Part shown: one piece after another, positions 37,550 to 48,440 of the stretch
Layout of the letters: each line of letters opens with the position of its first letter
Position numbering within the stretch: position 1 is the first letter of the stretch
Source of the DNA: Medicago truncatula
Taxonomy: Eukaryota; Streptophyta; Magnoliopsida; Fabales; Fabaceae
Length of the DNA: 64,000 nt
Assembly: GCF_003473485.1 (NCBI RefSeq)
Contig: NC_053045.1
Span: 50,572,494 to 50,636,493, forward strand
Direction: 5' to 3'
Program-made: the position numbers and the translations under genes
Notes under the pieces: model-generated
The model's database searches: none
The model's input: the letters and a program-made list of their open reading frames with translations, nothing else
Told to the model about the DNA's origin: nothing

Positions 37550-38259
37550 AATAAATTGATGATGCACGATTAGGATTACTCTTTCTTTTTACATAAATCA
37601 ATTTGATAAGATAAATCAACATTGGGCTGGATCCTTTAATATATCCTCATAGAAAATAGTTCATAAACGTAGATAATACTATAGTAATTAATTGATCTCT
37701 TACTTCTGTACCTAGCTTCCAAGATATGATAAGCATGCCCAATAAAATGATATCTATGATTTACTTATTATTTGAAACAATGAGTGTGCATTAATTGTTT
37801 TCACAATATTCAGCTTATAAGCTTGTGATTCAGTGATTGAGTAAAAAAAGAAAACCTTATAAGCTTGATTATGTAACATTACACGTTGCGCACTAAACGT
37901 ATGGGAAGGGGGAAAAGCTTTGTGATTACAAGAGTATGTAATGAAATGTATGGACCCACCAGCTAACAGAATATGGACAGAGATAGCAACCAAACCATGT
38001 TGCTGCCATGAGGTTTGATATTTTGTGTCGTTGAATCCTTAAGCTATATGGTATAGCTTTTTCTGGGGTTAGAGAATTTTCAAATTCTCCTAACATTTGC
38101 ATAAAAGAATATATATTAATGTTGTATGAATTTTAAACTACATGTGCATGGAACATCTTTGGGGAGAAAGCACACCAGGGCCAAGCACCAACGCAAGAGT
38201 GTAGGAAATCTAATATCTCTCACAAATGAAAAGACAATTTATGATAAAATTCTCGCATG

Positions 38260-38391
38260 TGTTAAGAATCCCACATCGAATAGGAGATGGTCTGACAATG
38301 TGTTTATAAATAGGGATAATTCTCATCTCACAAACCGGTTTTGTGGGATTGTATTAGGTGCAAATCATCAGTTCTAAGATGGTATCAGAGC
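38260..38391 (+). mobile_element. TRIM/copia-type LTR plus primer-binding site
   Basis: A 120-bp unit begins TGTTAAGAATCCCACATCG, contains a TATAAATAG box and is followed directly by TGGTATCAGAGC (38380-38391), the initiator-tRNA-Met binding site used by copia and TRIM elements. No partner LTR or coding sequence was found downstream, so it is a partial copy. A related unit lies in reverse near 60.6-60.7 kb. Confidence 0.7.
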
Positions 38392-38682
38392 CTACTCCAA
38401 TCCGCTCGGTCATCTACTATCAGGTTTCCGCTATCAGATCACTCATCATTTATGTCCACGAACCAAGCTCAATATTGGTTGTGTTAGGCACGACCACCAT
38501 TTCTAATAGTATGATTTTTAAAGGATAAAAGCCAGCCATTTTGTGTTTGTTGATCTTGATGAAAATGACTTTTTAAAAAAAAATCAATCATCAAAAATGT
38601 TTTTCAAGAAAATCTACAAAAATAAAATTAAAAATACAACTTCCAATTTAGTTGTTTTTAGATTTCCATTTTTGATAAAAAA

Positions 38683-38686
<4 letters not shown>

Positions 38687-38726
<40 letters not shown>
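38687..38726. repeat. (TA)n microsatellite
   Basis: About 19 uninterrupted TA units, likely length-polymorphic. Confidence 0.95.
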
Positions 38727-38729
<3 letters not shown>

Positions 38730-39530
38730 ATAAATGATGAAAAGTTTTAAACGTAATTATTTTTAAAATAAAATGAAAAATAAGTGAATTTTTTTTCATA
38801 AAAATACTGTACCAAACAGATTTAAAATGGGTGATCAGAAATCTTTTCCAACATCAAAATTGCTTTTCACAATTGGAATTGGAAGATGCTGAATAACAGA
38901 ATAAGTAAGATAACTTGTCAAAGATTGATGTCTTAAAAGTTCATTTGCAAATACCTTAGGATAACATTTTCATGTGTACACTATTTCAGTAAGAATCCTA
39001 TGCTCATTTCTATTTGGTACGTAGATGCATAAAATGCACAAAGCTAAGCATAATGGCAAAGATAAGAATGTCAGATATGGATACATAAAATATATTGTTC
39101 AGTAAGTTGTGACAATCATTAATACCACTATGACATAAATATACATGGTCCAATGAAACAAACTAAGAAGACTTTACTATCATATTTAAAATCAGAATCT
39201 AATTGCCACCTCACTTTTGTCCAAGAAGGTTGAGCATTAGACTAACAACAATTGAAAAAGTCCAGTTTAGATGTCATGGGAAGAGAAACTGCAATAATGT
39301 AAAGTTCAGCCGGATAATAAAATAAAACAAAGGTTTAAGTACGGATTTTTGTGAGTGTGCTCCTCTCAAAGTTTTAGGTTTGATTTTTTTTGATGTCGAT
39401 TTCGATAGACTAGTTTAGCTTTTTTAAAAGAATAACAAAAAAAAAAAATTATCAATTTGGTCTTAAAAAACTATTGTAATACATTATCGACTTTTTGTAT
39501 ATATATATATATTTCATTCTAAGTATAACC

Positions 39531-39672
39531 ATTCATTTATTTATTCCTATGAACTTAATTCAATTGTTAACACAATGCATTGTAATGTATGGATTAGAGT
39601 TCGAACAATGAACACGTCACTTATTTAATTTAGGTAAATTTTAAGTCATTAGACTATTTAAAAAGAAAAAAA
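39531..39672 (+). mobile_element. Decayed SINE
   Basis: A degenerate A box (CTTAATTCAATTG) and B box (GAGTTCGAACAATG) precede TAAGTCATTAGACTA and an A-rich tail. Layout matches the better-preserved SINE about 270 bp downstream. Confidence 0.45.
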
Positions 39673-39803
39673 AAACGGAACTGTTCTTTTATTTTGATAA
39701 ATGAAGATCCCAACCCTCTTTCTCTGGCTCTATATATGCAACGTATTTAATATTCTATGCAATAAAATATCTTTCTTTCTTTTTGATAGAGCTATAAAGC
39801 TTT

Positions 39804-39945
39804 GTCCCCTGTGAGCTTAGCTCAATTGATATGGACATTGCATAATTTACGCAGAGGTTGGGGTTCGAATCCTGGACACCCCACTTCTCCACATTTAATT
39901 GTGTGAGCTCTAGCCACTAGACTACTAGAAAAAAAAAAAAAAAAA
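39804..39945 (+). mobile_element. tRNA-derived SINE with perfect 16-bp TSD
   Basis: The head (GTGAGCTTAGCTCAATTG, then GGGTTCGAATCCTGG) matches the SINE at 33.3 kb, followed by ACCCCACTTCTCCACA, TAGCCACTAGACTACT and a long A tail. AGAGCTATAAAGCTTT flanks it at 39788-39803 and 39946-39961 without mismatch, indicating recent insertion. Confidence 0.9.
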
Positions 39946-40745
39946 AGAGCTATAAAGCTTTCATTCATATGTTATTTACCACATTCAAAAAAGTTAGAAT
40001 AAAAAAAAATACTCTAAAAACAACATTCAATGTGACTTTTTTGTTTTTCAATAGACCTGTTTTGTTAGAGTTATCTTATTTGAAACGTGTCAGACATTAA
40101 AAGTAGGTATCTCTTATAGTTAAATTTAAACTTTATTTCACCACGTTGTGGAAGTCTGACCTCTTTTGTTAAACTCAACCACCATTATTAATGAGAAATT
40201 GTTTTTAATAGATTCTCTTAAAAATCATTTTTAATAGACAATTTTATTTAAAAAGGTGATTTTCCTTTTTATTATGATAGACAAAACAAAATAGCGTTTT
40301 CTTAAAAATCACTAAATAAAATCTCTAAATTATTGAATGATAAAATAATTTTCTATCTTTATAAATTATTTGTAAGGACATGAACACCCTTAATAATTCC
40401 ATCAATCAAATTCTTGTAATGTCCAATGATGGAAAGTGTGCTGTGAGAAATATCTAGTAAGGGTGTTCATATCCAAATCAAAAACCGCAAACTCGTTTAT
40501 AAAAAGTGGATAAATCATATATAATCGAATATGATTGAATGCCCTTTTGTGAAAGTTGTCCATTGTATTCCTCTTTTAAAATTGGAACAAATCGAATACA
40601 TAATTCTAATAATATATTTTTTATAAGAATGAAATATTACAATAATATTTTTTTTACAATTATTTCATTAATTTGATATTTGTTTATTTTAATTTTTTTT
40701 AATAATACTTATTAATTAGTTTAATTTAACCTATGTTTTTACTGT

Positions 40746-41085
40746 TATTAGAGTATAATGAATAAACCATAGTTAGTTAATATGTAAACTACGGTTAGTT
40801 GGTTGTTTAGGTAGTTAAGAGTTAGTTAGACTAACTCACCCTTATAAATAGTTCTCACAATTGTACTATCTTGTTATCTTTTATCAAATCTATTCATTCT
40901 ACTATGAGTTTCTATGGGTATCTCCCAGATAAATACTCTTATGCTCTCTTTCTAGCCGATCACTATGACCTTTATCCTTAGAATTTCATGATTACTAATA
41001 TTAACTAACTCTTAACTACCTAAACAAATAACTAACCATAATTTACATATTAACTAACTATGGTTTATTCACTATATTCTAATAA
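40746..41085. repeat. Large inverted repeat around an LTR-like core
   Basis: Arms at about 40746-40829 and 41002-41085 are mirror images, each with TAGTTAGTTAATATG or its complement, TAGGTAGTTAAGAGTTAG or its complement, and GAATAAACCATAG or its complement. The core holds a TATAAATAG box and resembles a copia LTR. This looks like two LTR fragments joined head to head, or a foldback derivative. Confidence 0.55.
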
Positions 41086-44000
41086 TTGTTTTATATGTAT
41101 TATACATAATCAATCATTATATGTTATATGTTGCCTCAATCTTTCAAAAGAAAAATGTTATATGTTGCCTCAAACTGGTTCACAATCATATTAATACTGC
41201 TTTTTACAATTACATTTGTTTTAGACAAAAAAAACGAAAGAGATGCAACACAAATTTCTCAAGAGGTCTTCCATCTTAATACTACTTATGTCCAAGCAAG
41301 TTTAACCGCAGAGTTCCGATGAGATCTGATGTTTTAGTACTGCTATGATCGCATCTTAGAATTTAGGTCAAACGAAAATTGATACAAACTAAATCACATT
41401 TAGTTGAACCATATTTTTTAAAGGAGTCATCTAACACAAGTCCAACCAAACCATGTATTTTAATCTTTGAATCTAATGATTTTTTATCTCAAAATTAATC
41501 TAAACCATATCTCACATGAATATCCAAATTACTTATTGCTAAATAAAAAATTATTTACCGACAGCTTTTGCCTTTTGATAATTCGATTTACTGACAATTT
41601 ATGGTCGACACATGAGCATTTGCTCTCAGCATCCACCCTAGAAGAGTTTTTTAGTGTTACAGATCTGAACTTTCCTACACTTTGGGAAGCTAGCCACCTT
41701 TTTCCTTGATTGGTTAAGTGATTTGATTGAACAATCTTCATATCATTCCATTCCATTTTTTCCTTTTCATCTTCCCAGCCAAGATAGAGGTTGAAAATGG
41801 TTCCCTCATTTTTGGAAATGTTTTTCTCCTTTATGTCACTCTAAACATCTTTCCTCAACCTGAAATCTTCACATGATAAGATCAACATTCATTATTTTCT
41901 TTCCTTTCATTTCCAAGATGATTGACAAGTTTGAATTCTAGCTACAATTTAATTCATTGCATAGTCGATAAGTTTGACCGTTGTTATTGTAATTCATCCC
42001 ACAAAAATTACATTTTAAAACTTCAACAAAATTACGAATTTTGTTTCGGTAAATCTTATTGTAATTCCGAATATACACTAATAATTACTAACCTTAACCT
42101 ATAAACGATAAGCTAAATTTTCATTGAAATATGTATCTTTTGTGATGGATTGTATTTAACAAATATCAAAATCACGATGAGTCGTCACGATTTTTATAAA
42201 AGTTGTTGTGGCATTGTGATTTTATTAAATCGTCGTCAATCATATCAATACTACTACTAATGCACCAGATCCCATAAGAATCAGAATTCTAACATATCAA
42301 TGCGGATTCTCCTGTTGTGTGTTGTGCACTGCATATCCCTGCAATGCCGATGAAGATTTGTTTGTCATAGTTATCAACTGTGAAATAATTAGAAAGGATG
42401 TATCTTTATCTATATATGATGGTTCATGCATGTAAGCATCATATAAATTATTTGATAATATAGATATATGTATGATTCTCCACAATTCCAGCAATATATA
42501 AACAGTATCACTTGACAATTATATGAGGACAAACTGAAAAGACAAATGTTAAGGTTTTATCATGATGACTAGTTTGATGGATCAGTATATACATGTCCTA
42601 CATCTTTATCGTGCTTTCAACTTTCTGAACGGAAATTGATTGATTGTTCTAGCATTTCTATGATTGTAACCAAATAAAATATAAAAGACAATTTAACTGC
42701 GTTTTAGCAGGTCATATGTCGGAGTACGGTTTTATCGATCATTATTCATGCATATGATGGTGATATAGTTTTATGTTTTTAACTAAGTTAAGATTCATAC
42801 TACATTATTGTTTTTATGTGGTTGATATTCAAGTTTTTATCCATATAGAGGAAGACCCTAAAAGAACACTAGTTTTCCTAGTGGACAAGAACATGTACTC
42901 ATTTTGGTTCATATTTAGTTATCTTTGATAATACTCTATCATGTTCTGCTGATTTTGAAGCTTCATGAGAAATTCATAATTCAAGTTGTAGTGTCAGCTA
43001 CATACAAAGCTTTGATTTTGATGTGTTAAATGATGCTGATTTGTGAGAAATGATATTTGAACATCTATTTTGTGATAATTTTCTCTCACATATTCACATC
43101 ATTTTTACTTTATCTCTCTATTGTTTTGGTTTCCGTGTAAATACTTACTTTTTCTTTATAAATTATGGTTGTCGCATAAGTTGTCAACCAAATTGATTGT
43201 TTAAATAACACTCCTCCTTATTTATATAACTTATCATAAGAGAAAGAGAATTATATTCACTAACAGTGTTTTCTTAAAAAAAATATCACTATATATAGTT
43301 CTTAAGTTTTTTGACAAAATATATACTATTATGCATAGTTCTCAGGCTGTCCCCATATAATTATGCAATAATATATAGATATTATATTTTTAGATTCTTG
43401 ATTAGAATGTATGTTTCTTTTTTATCATTTGAAAAATATATATTTAACTAACATCATATCATATGAATAACGTGCACATACTATTGATGTTTATTAAATG
43501 GATAACATGAAATAGCTTTCTTTTGAAGCAAGTTGTGCAGTTGTACGTTGGTACCACTAGTAGTTAGTAAGCCAATTCGTAAGGTGTAATAAAATAGATT
43601 ATATATAGAGTTAAATTGAGTACCCGGTACACATTTAACTCAACATCAAGATCTTTAGTATTAAAAAATACACGTCCCTATGAAAATAATAACTCAGTTG
43701 TCAATAACATGCATTTTTATATGCACAGTCTGAGGTTTGAATCTCGGACACCCCACTTATCCACACAAAGTTGAATTCTAGTCATTAGACAGAAAAAAAT
43801 ACACATATTCACATGTGTTAGCTAGTTGATCTTGGAATAATTTATTTCATTAGACTTGATTTAAATTAAATTAATTATTGTGTAACACATTTGTGTGGAA
43901 TCTAAATCTATTTAGGTCATCATGATTGCGACCTCATGCCTTCCTAACGTTTCTAAGATGAACTTTTTCACAAAGTCTATGATATGTGCCCACTAGATAC

Positions 44001-45371
44001 TTTTTAACTTCATAATAGAATCAAATTGTGACTTATGTATTATTGTATCATCACACCCTTCACCCGTTTTAGCTGTAGTTCCAGTTATTTCAATTCAAGG
44101 CAACATGTTTATAAATGCAAATATATAAATCTTATTATAAATTTATGCCGACATTAATGGTGTAATTTATTTCTCATAATCTAAGCTTTTATAGTGACAA
44201 AAAGTTGCTGACATATGAAGCTAAATCTAGTCTTGCAACATCTTTGAAAACGAAGACACTAGTACTGTTCGATCACTGTTTTGATATCGATGCTTTTAAG
44301 TCAAAAAAATCATATCCTAGATAAACAGGGGTAGTGGGTTTTTGGTTTGTGAATGAGGAAAAGTTAACAAGTTGAATACAAGCGGATACAGCTAAATATA
44401 TATATGTGTGATTGGTGCTATTACTATGTTTTTTGTTCTGTTTCATTTGTTCTTTCGTTATCGAAATCCCCAACTTTTCACCACGTATATCTTTACTGTC
44501 CACATCCTGTTAAATTATTCTTGATCAGTTTCCATCCCATGTTTCATGTTTCTGACATTACAAAATTACTATAGTTAATGATCACAACCTCACGTTCTAG
44601 TTCTAATTCTAATTAATTAGACCCAACCCAATATAAGCAATATATATCTCATTAGTTTTTAATGAAGGAACAAATTTAATCCCAATACAACCAAGGTCCC
44701 ATTGGCAAGGGGATCACCTAATTCATAGCTAAAACCGTACTCCGACATCAATAATGATATAACATGAATATGTGTTTATAAGTTGTAGATAATTTTTGCT
44801 TTAAAAATTGATAATGTAAAATTTTATGATATTAGAATCTATCTGGTAGACCGCTTGCTACCAGATTACCATTATCCGGCTAACCACTTGATCACGTTCC
44901 AGATGTCCAGTGGTATCTCGATTACATGTTTCGATATACATAATATAACAAGTTTATTCGAATTTCACAACAAATCATGTTGATCCATCAGGTACTACTA
45001 CCACATCTTCATTCTGGATATTTTGATCCATCCATATAACATTAACCAGAAAGAGAAAATACACACCCGCAAACAAAATATCAAAATGAACCAAATTAAG
45101 ATGAAACGTTTACATATACAACACGGCACTTATAAGTAACTAACTCAATCACCCAATTAATTAATTAACTAATTATTTCACACAAACCATATGGGTCCAG
45201 TACATCACAATCCAAACCAAAAAAAAAAAAAAAACTTGTTAATTAATTAAAATATTGATCGAGTTATTTTTTCCTAAACAAAGATATGTTAAGAGAATCA
45301 AAAGAGGGAAAGGAGAACAAAGCTTTGAACTGATTGCAGTCTTATCTGACTCGAGAGATTAATATTAGAGT
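41086..45371. other. Gene-free, AT-rich interval
   Basis: No frame longer than about 80 codons and no recognisable domain. A SINE-like remnant lies at about 43685-43795, and a 19-base inverted pair lies at 42716-42734 and 44730-44748. Confidence 0.45.
43685..43795 (+). mobile_element. SINE remnant
   Basis: A degenerate B-box region (GAGGTTTGAATCTCGG) is followed by ACACCCCACTTATCCACA and TAGTCATTAGAC, as in the other SINEs of this window. The A box is eroded. Confidence 0.45.
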
Positions 45372-45806
45372 TTAGACGGAAGCTGGTCTGAATCTCTGCC
45401 TACAAGAATGACAGGTAATCTCCATACAAGCGGAATCAACCTGTCTCGTTGCTCTTTCTTTGATCCTCTCAGCTCTTTCAACTTCTTCTCTCGCACGTTC
45501 CCACATTTGTCGCGCACGTGCGAACTCCGACTGTGCCATTTCCATCTCCCTCCGTGTTAACTCCCTAACTCTCTCGGCGTACGCCTTTTCCATCGCGGCG
45601 AGCCGGATTTGCTCCGCCGCTTCCCATTTCAGCGTCTCTACGCCGTCGTGTATTAGCATGGATGGCGGACCGACGCTGATTGAGAGCTGGAGGTCAAGTG
45701 ATGGAGCTCTGTGATCGGTTTTTGAGGATGATCGGAAACGGAGGAGGGATGAATCGGAACGAGGTGGTGGGAGAAGGTTGAGTTCTTTGTTGAGTTGATT
45801 TTCCAT
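45372..45806 (-). CDS. SGR5/IDD-C-terminus-like coiled-coil protein, no zinc fingers
   Basis: A single exon encodes 144 aa. Residues 36-43 (SLDLQLSI) contain an LxLxL EAR-like repression motif. Residues 58-126 form a charged helix predicted as a coiled coil (AEQIRLAAMEKAYAERVREL, then REEVERAERIKERATRQVD). The end is ITCHSCRQRF with C132 and C135. This arrangement is what I recall from the C-terminal third of the INDETERMINATE-DOMAIN factors IDD14, IDD15 (SGR5) and IDD16, where ITCHxCxQxF closes the protein. The IDD C2H2 fingers are absent and no upstream exon with fingers was seen. It may bind partners without binding DNA; that is inference. A TATA box lies about 125-135 bases upstream of the ATG. 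Confidence 0.82.
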   Translation of the reverse strand: MENQLNKELNLLPPPRSDSSLLRFRSSSKTDHRAPSLDLQLSISVGPPSMLIHDGVETLKWEAAEQIRLAAMEKAYAERVRELTRREMEMAQSEFARARQMWERAREEVERAERIKERATRQVDSACMEITCHSCRQRFRPASV

Positions 45807-45928
45807 TGGAGAGAACAGAGAAGAGAAGAAGGAGAATTGGAAGAAGGAAGCTGTTTCAATTGTGTAAGAAAGGAATGAAATGAATTGAAGGACGAGTTAT
45901 GGACTCAACACCCCGTAGCGGGAACCAA

Positions 45929-45940
45929 TATATAAACACC
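45929..45940 (-). promoter_or_regulatory. TATA box of the SGR5-like gene
   Basis: On the minus strand GTTTATATATTGG lies about 125-135 bases before the start codon, implying a leader of about 95-100 bases. Confidence 0.55.
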
Positions 45941-46126
45941 ATGATCTACGAAATTACTACTTCACCCTTCGTATTGGTCTAATATTTTTTTTTTATTTAT
46001 AATTTGTATGATTAATAATGTGTCGTAATTTTATCAACATGGTGTCGTTTTTTATTGTAATTTTTAAAATTAAAAAAATCATGCTAGTTTTGAGTTTAAA
46101 TGATACTAGCAAAAGTAAATAATCCA

Positions 46127-46414
46127 CTCCCTCCGTCTCGGATTAATTGAACCAAAAGCTCATTTCACACGTATTAAGAAAAATGTATAAATAAATGAGA
46201 GAGAAAAATAGTCTTAAGTGCACTTCTTAAGTATTGGTGCATTCTCCATAAAGTGAGTATGTTGAATTGGAAATTATGAAAGTAATATTAATTAAAGTTA
46301 TAAAGGAAAAAATGTAATTAATATTGTATTGAAAGGTGAAATGGCTAAGTTATTTTAGTACATTTTTTTTTTTTTTTTTTTTGCAAATGACTCAGTTATT
46401 ATGAGACGGAGCGA
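46127..46414. mobile_element. Stowaway-like MITE
   Basis: Termini CTCCCTCCGTCTC and GAGACGGAGCGAG form the inverted repeat, with AT-rich non-coding interior and an internal T run. It sits about 190 bp upstream of the SGR5-like TATA box. Confidence 0.65.
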
Positions 46415-46588
46415 GTATCACCTAGAGATTGAATAAATTTGGTGCAAATAGTGTAGACACTTTAAAGATGTAGACTTTTTCACATTCTTAATTGCAAATA
46501 AAACCTAAACTTATCAAATTTTAACAAAAAATGCAATTTTTATTTTGGAACAAAAATAGTTACTCTAATTTTTTAGAGGAGTATTGTA

Positions 46589-46737
46589 CTTCTTCCGATC
46601 CTATTTATAAGAAAAAGTTAACTTTTTTGATTCATTGTGTAATTAATGTATCTCGTTTAGAATATAGACCAAATATATCATTTATGCAATGAATCTAAAA
46701 AGTCAAATGTTTCTTATAAATAGGAAAAGAGGGGAAG
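46589..46737. mobile_element. Short MITE with long inverted repeats
   Basis: A 149-bp element has arms of about 50 bp: CTTCTTCCGATCCTATTTAT and TTGATTCATTG on the left, CAATGAATC and ATAAATAGGAAAAGAGGGG on the right. TA flanks both ends, fitting the Stowaway class. Confidence 0.7.
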
Positions 46738-47840
46738 TAAGTTGATAGTGCTAATAATTAGATTTAAAATCATCTTATTATTTCCAATTATGTGAAAGAG
46801 GGATGCAAGTGCTTTCAATGAGGCTAGTACTAGGAGGGCGAAAGAGTAATTTAGTTGAAAAGGTGGCGAGAAGGAGTTTAAAGCGTGGGAATTCCGTTAT
46901 GAAAAGGGAAAAAGGAGGGAAAATAACGGATCGCGTTTTATTAGGATGGGATGTGAGGAACTGGTGTGGTGTGTTTGAAAATTGATATACTGAAAAGTTT
47001 GTAGTACTATCTTTTTGGTTTCACTGAATATTTTAATGGATTTTGACTTTTCCTTTTCTTTTTACAGAGATGACATGATGTGTGTAATAATTATTACAGT
47101 CGCACGTGCGCCTTGGTGAAGAAGTGAGAAATCAAAACCTATAAACAAAGTTAAATTATCTCAGGTTTAAGGGTCGTAACAGATTAATTCTTCACAGCTA
47201 GGGTAATAAGAAGAATCATATTTCTAGGCCAATGTATTAGTTGTTATTAATTTCACCAAACAATCCTATTTTTATGCACACGCAATTATTTATTTATTTT
47301 TTAAAAAAGGGAAAAAAAAAATATACATGCATGCAGCTATTTAAAGTGAATTCTCTTTCAAAAAGTTGTATTATTGATCAAATATCATTAAAGATTGAAG
47401 AAAGATTTGATAATTGTCATCTTTATCCAAGTACGAAACATAAAGTTTGGTAAAATCATTTGGAGTTTTTTAATAGAAGCCTCTAACGAGCAATTGCTAT
47501 ATATCAATAAAGATTTTATCAAAAAAAATTTAAGAATGACATGGCAGAATAATCACCCTTAGATTTTATCAAGAAATTGTCCTAAAATTAATGTTAACCA
47601 ATAAAATCTCAATTTGGCCGGAAATTATGGGGTGATGAGTGTTATGTTTTTTTTTTACGAAAGGTTAACAAATGAGACTCAAATCTAAGAATGATTATTA
47701 TGTCATGTCATTCTTGAATCTTTCTTGATAAAATCATTCTTGATATCTAACATTTTCCGCCTCTAACACATTGTAGACTTGTTGTAGCCTTGTAGGGTAA
47801 TTAATATGAACTTTGAATGAGGAGTTATAAATCAATTAAA
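46738..47840. other. Gene-free spacer
   Basis: No recognised gene. Frames of 60-70 codons are not supported. Confidence 0.4.
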
Positions 47841-48440
47841 CTACTTCATCCGTTTTAAAATGAGTGTCGCTTTAGTAAAAAAAAGACTTAATTGCACTTT
47901 TGGACCCCTATCTTTCAAAAAGTTGCGGTTATAGATCCCTAACTAATTTAAATACAAAACAGCCCCCTATGTTTTGATTCTTTGGCAGTTTTGGACCCCC
48001 AGCCCATTGTTGACTCGATCAACGCTGACGTGGCACCCTAAGTGAAGTGCCACGTGTCAATTTTTTTTTTTTTTTGCCTTGGAGGTCCAAAACTACCAAA
48101 GAATCAAAACATAGGGGGCTGTTTTGTATTTAAATTAGTTAGGGGTCCATAACCGCAACTTTTGGAAAGATAGGGGTCCAAAAGTGCAATTAAGCCTAAA
48201 AAAAAAATTATTTCAAAAACTTTATATTTTCAATGCACCTTTAATTTTTTCTCCCAACTTTACCCTCAATAAATACTTCAACTTCTCTCTTACACAATTT
48301 TCAATACAACTTTAAATTTGTCTTTTTCTTATAAAGTATGAGTAGTTTAGTAAAAGTGTTATGTCTAATGATTATTTCATTATATTCCTTAATTTGTGTG
48401 CAATTGACTAAATTGACACTCATTTTGAAACGCATGGAGT
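47841..48440. mobile_element. Stowaway-like MITE interrupted by a second element
   Basis: Left terminus CTACTTCATCCGTTTTAAAA with GAGTGTCGCTTTAG and right terminus CTAAATTGACACTCATTTTG with CGCATGGAGTA are inverted partners. The sequence between them is split by the 312-bp foldback element at 47885-48196; removing that leaves about 290 bp, normal for this family. Confidence 0.7.
47885..48196. mobile_element. Mutator-like foldback element inserted in the MITE
   Basis: Arms of about 110 bp are nearly perfect mirror images: left ACTTAATTGCACTTTTGGAC and right GTCCAAAAGTGCAATTAAG. TAAAAAAAA occurs at 47876-47884 and again at 48197-48205, a 9-bp target duplication. The centre carries GACGTGGCACC and GTGCCACGTGTCA. 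Confidence 0.8.
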
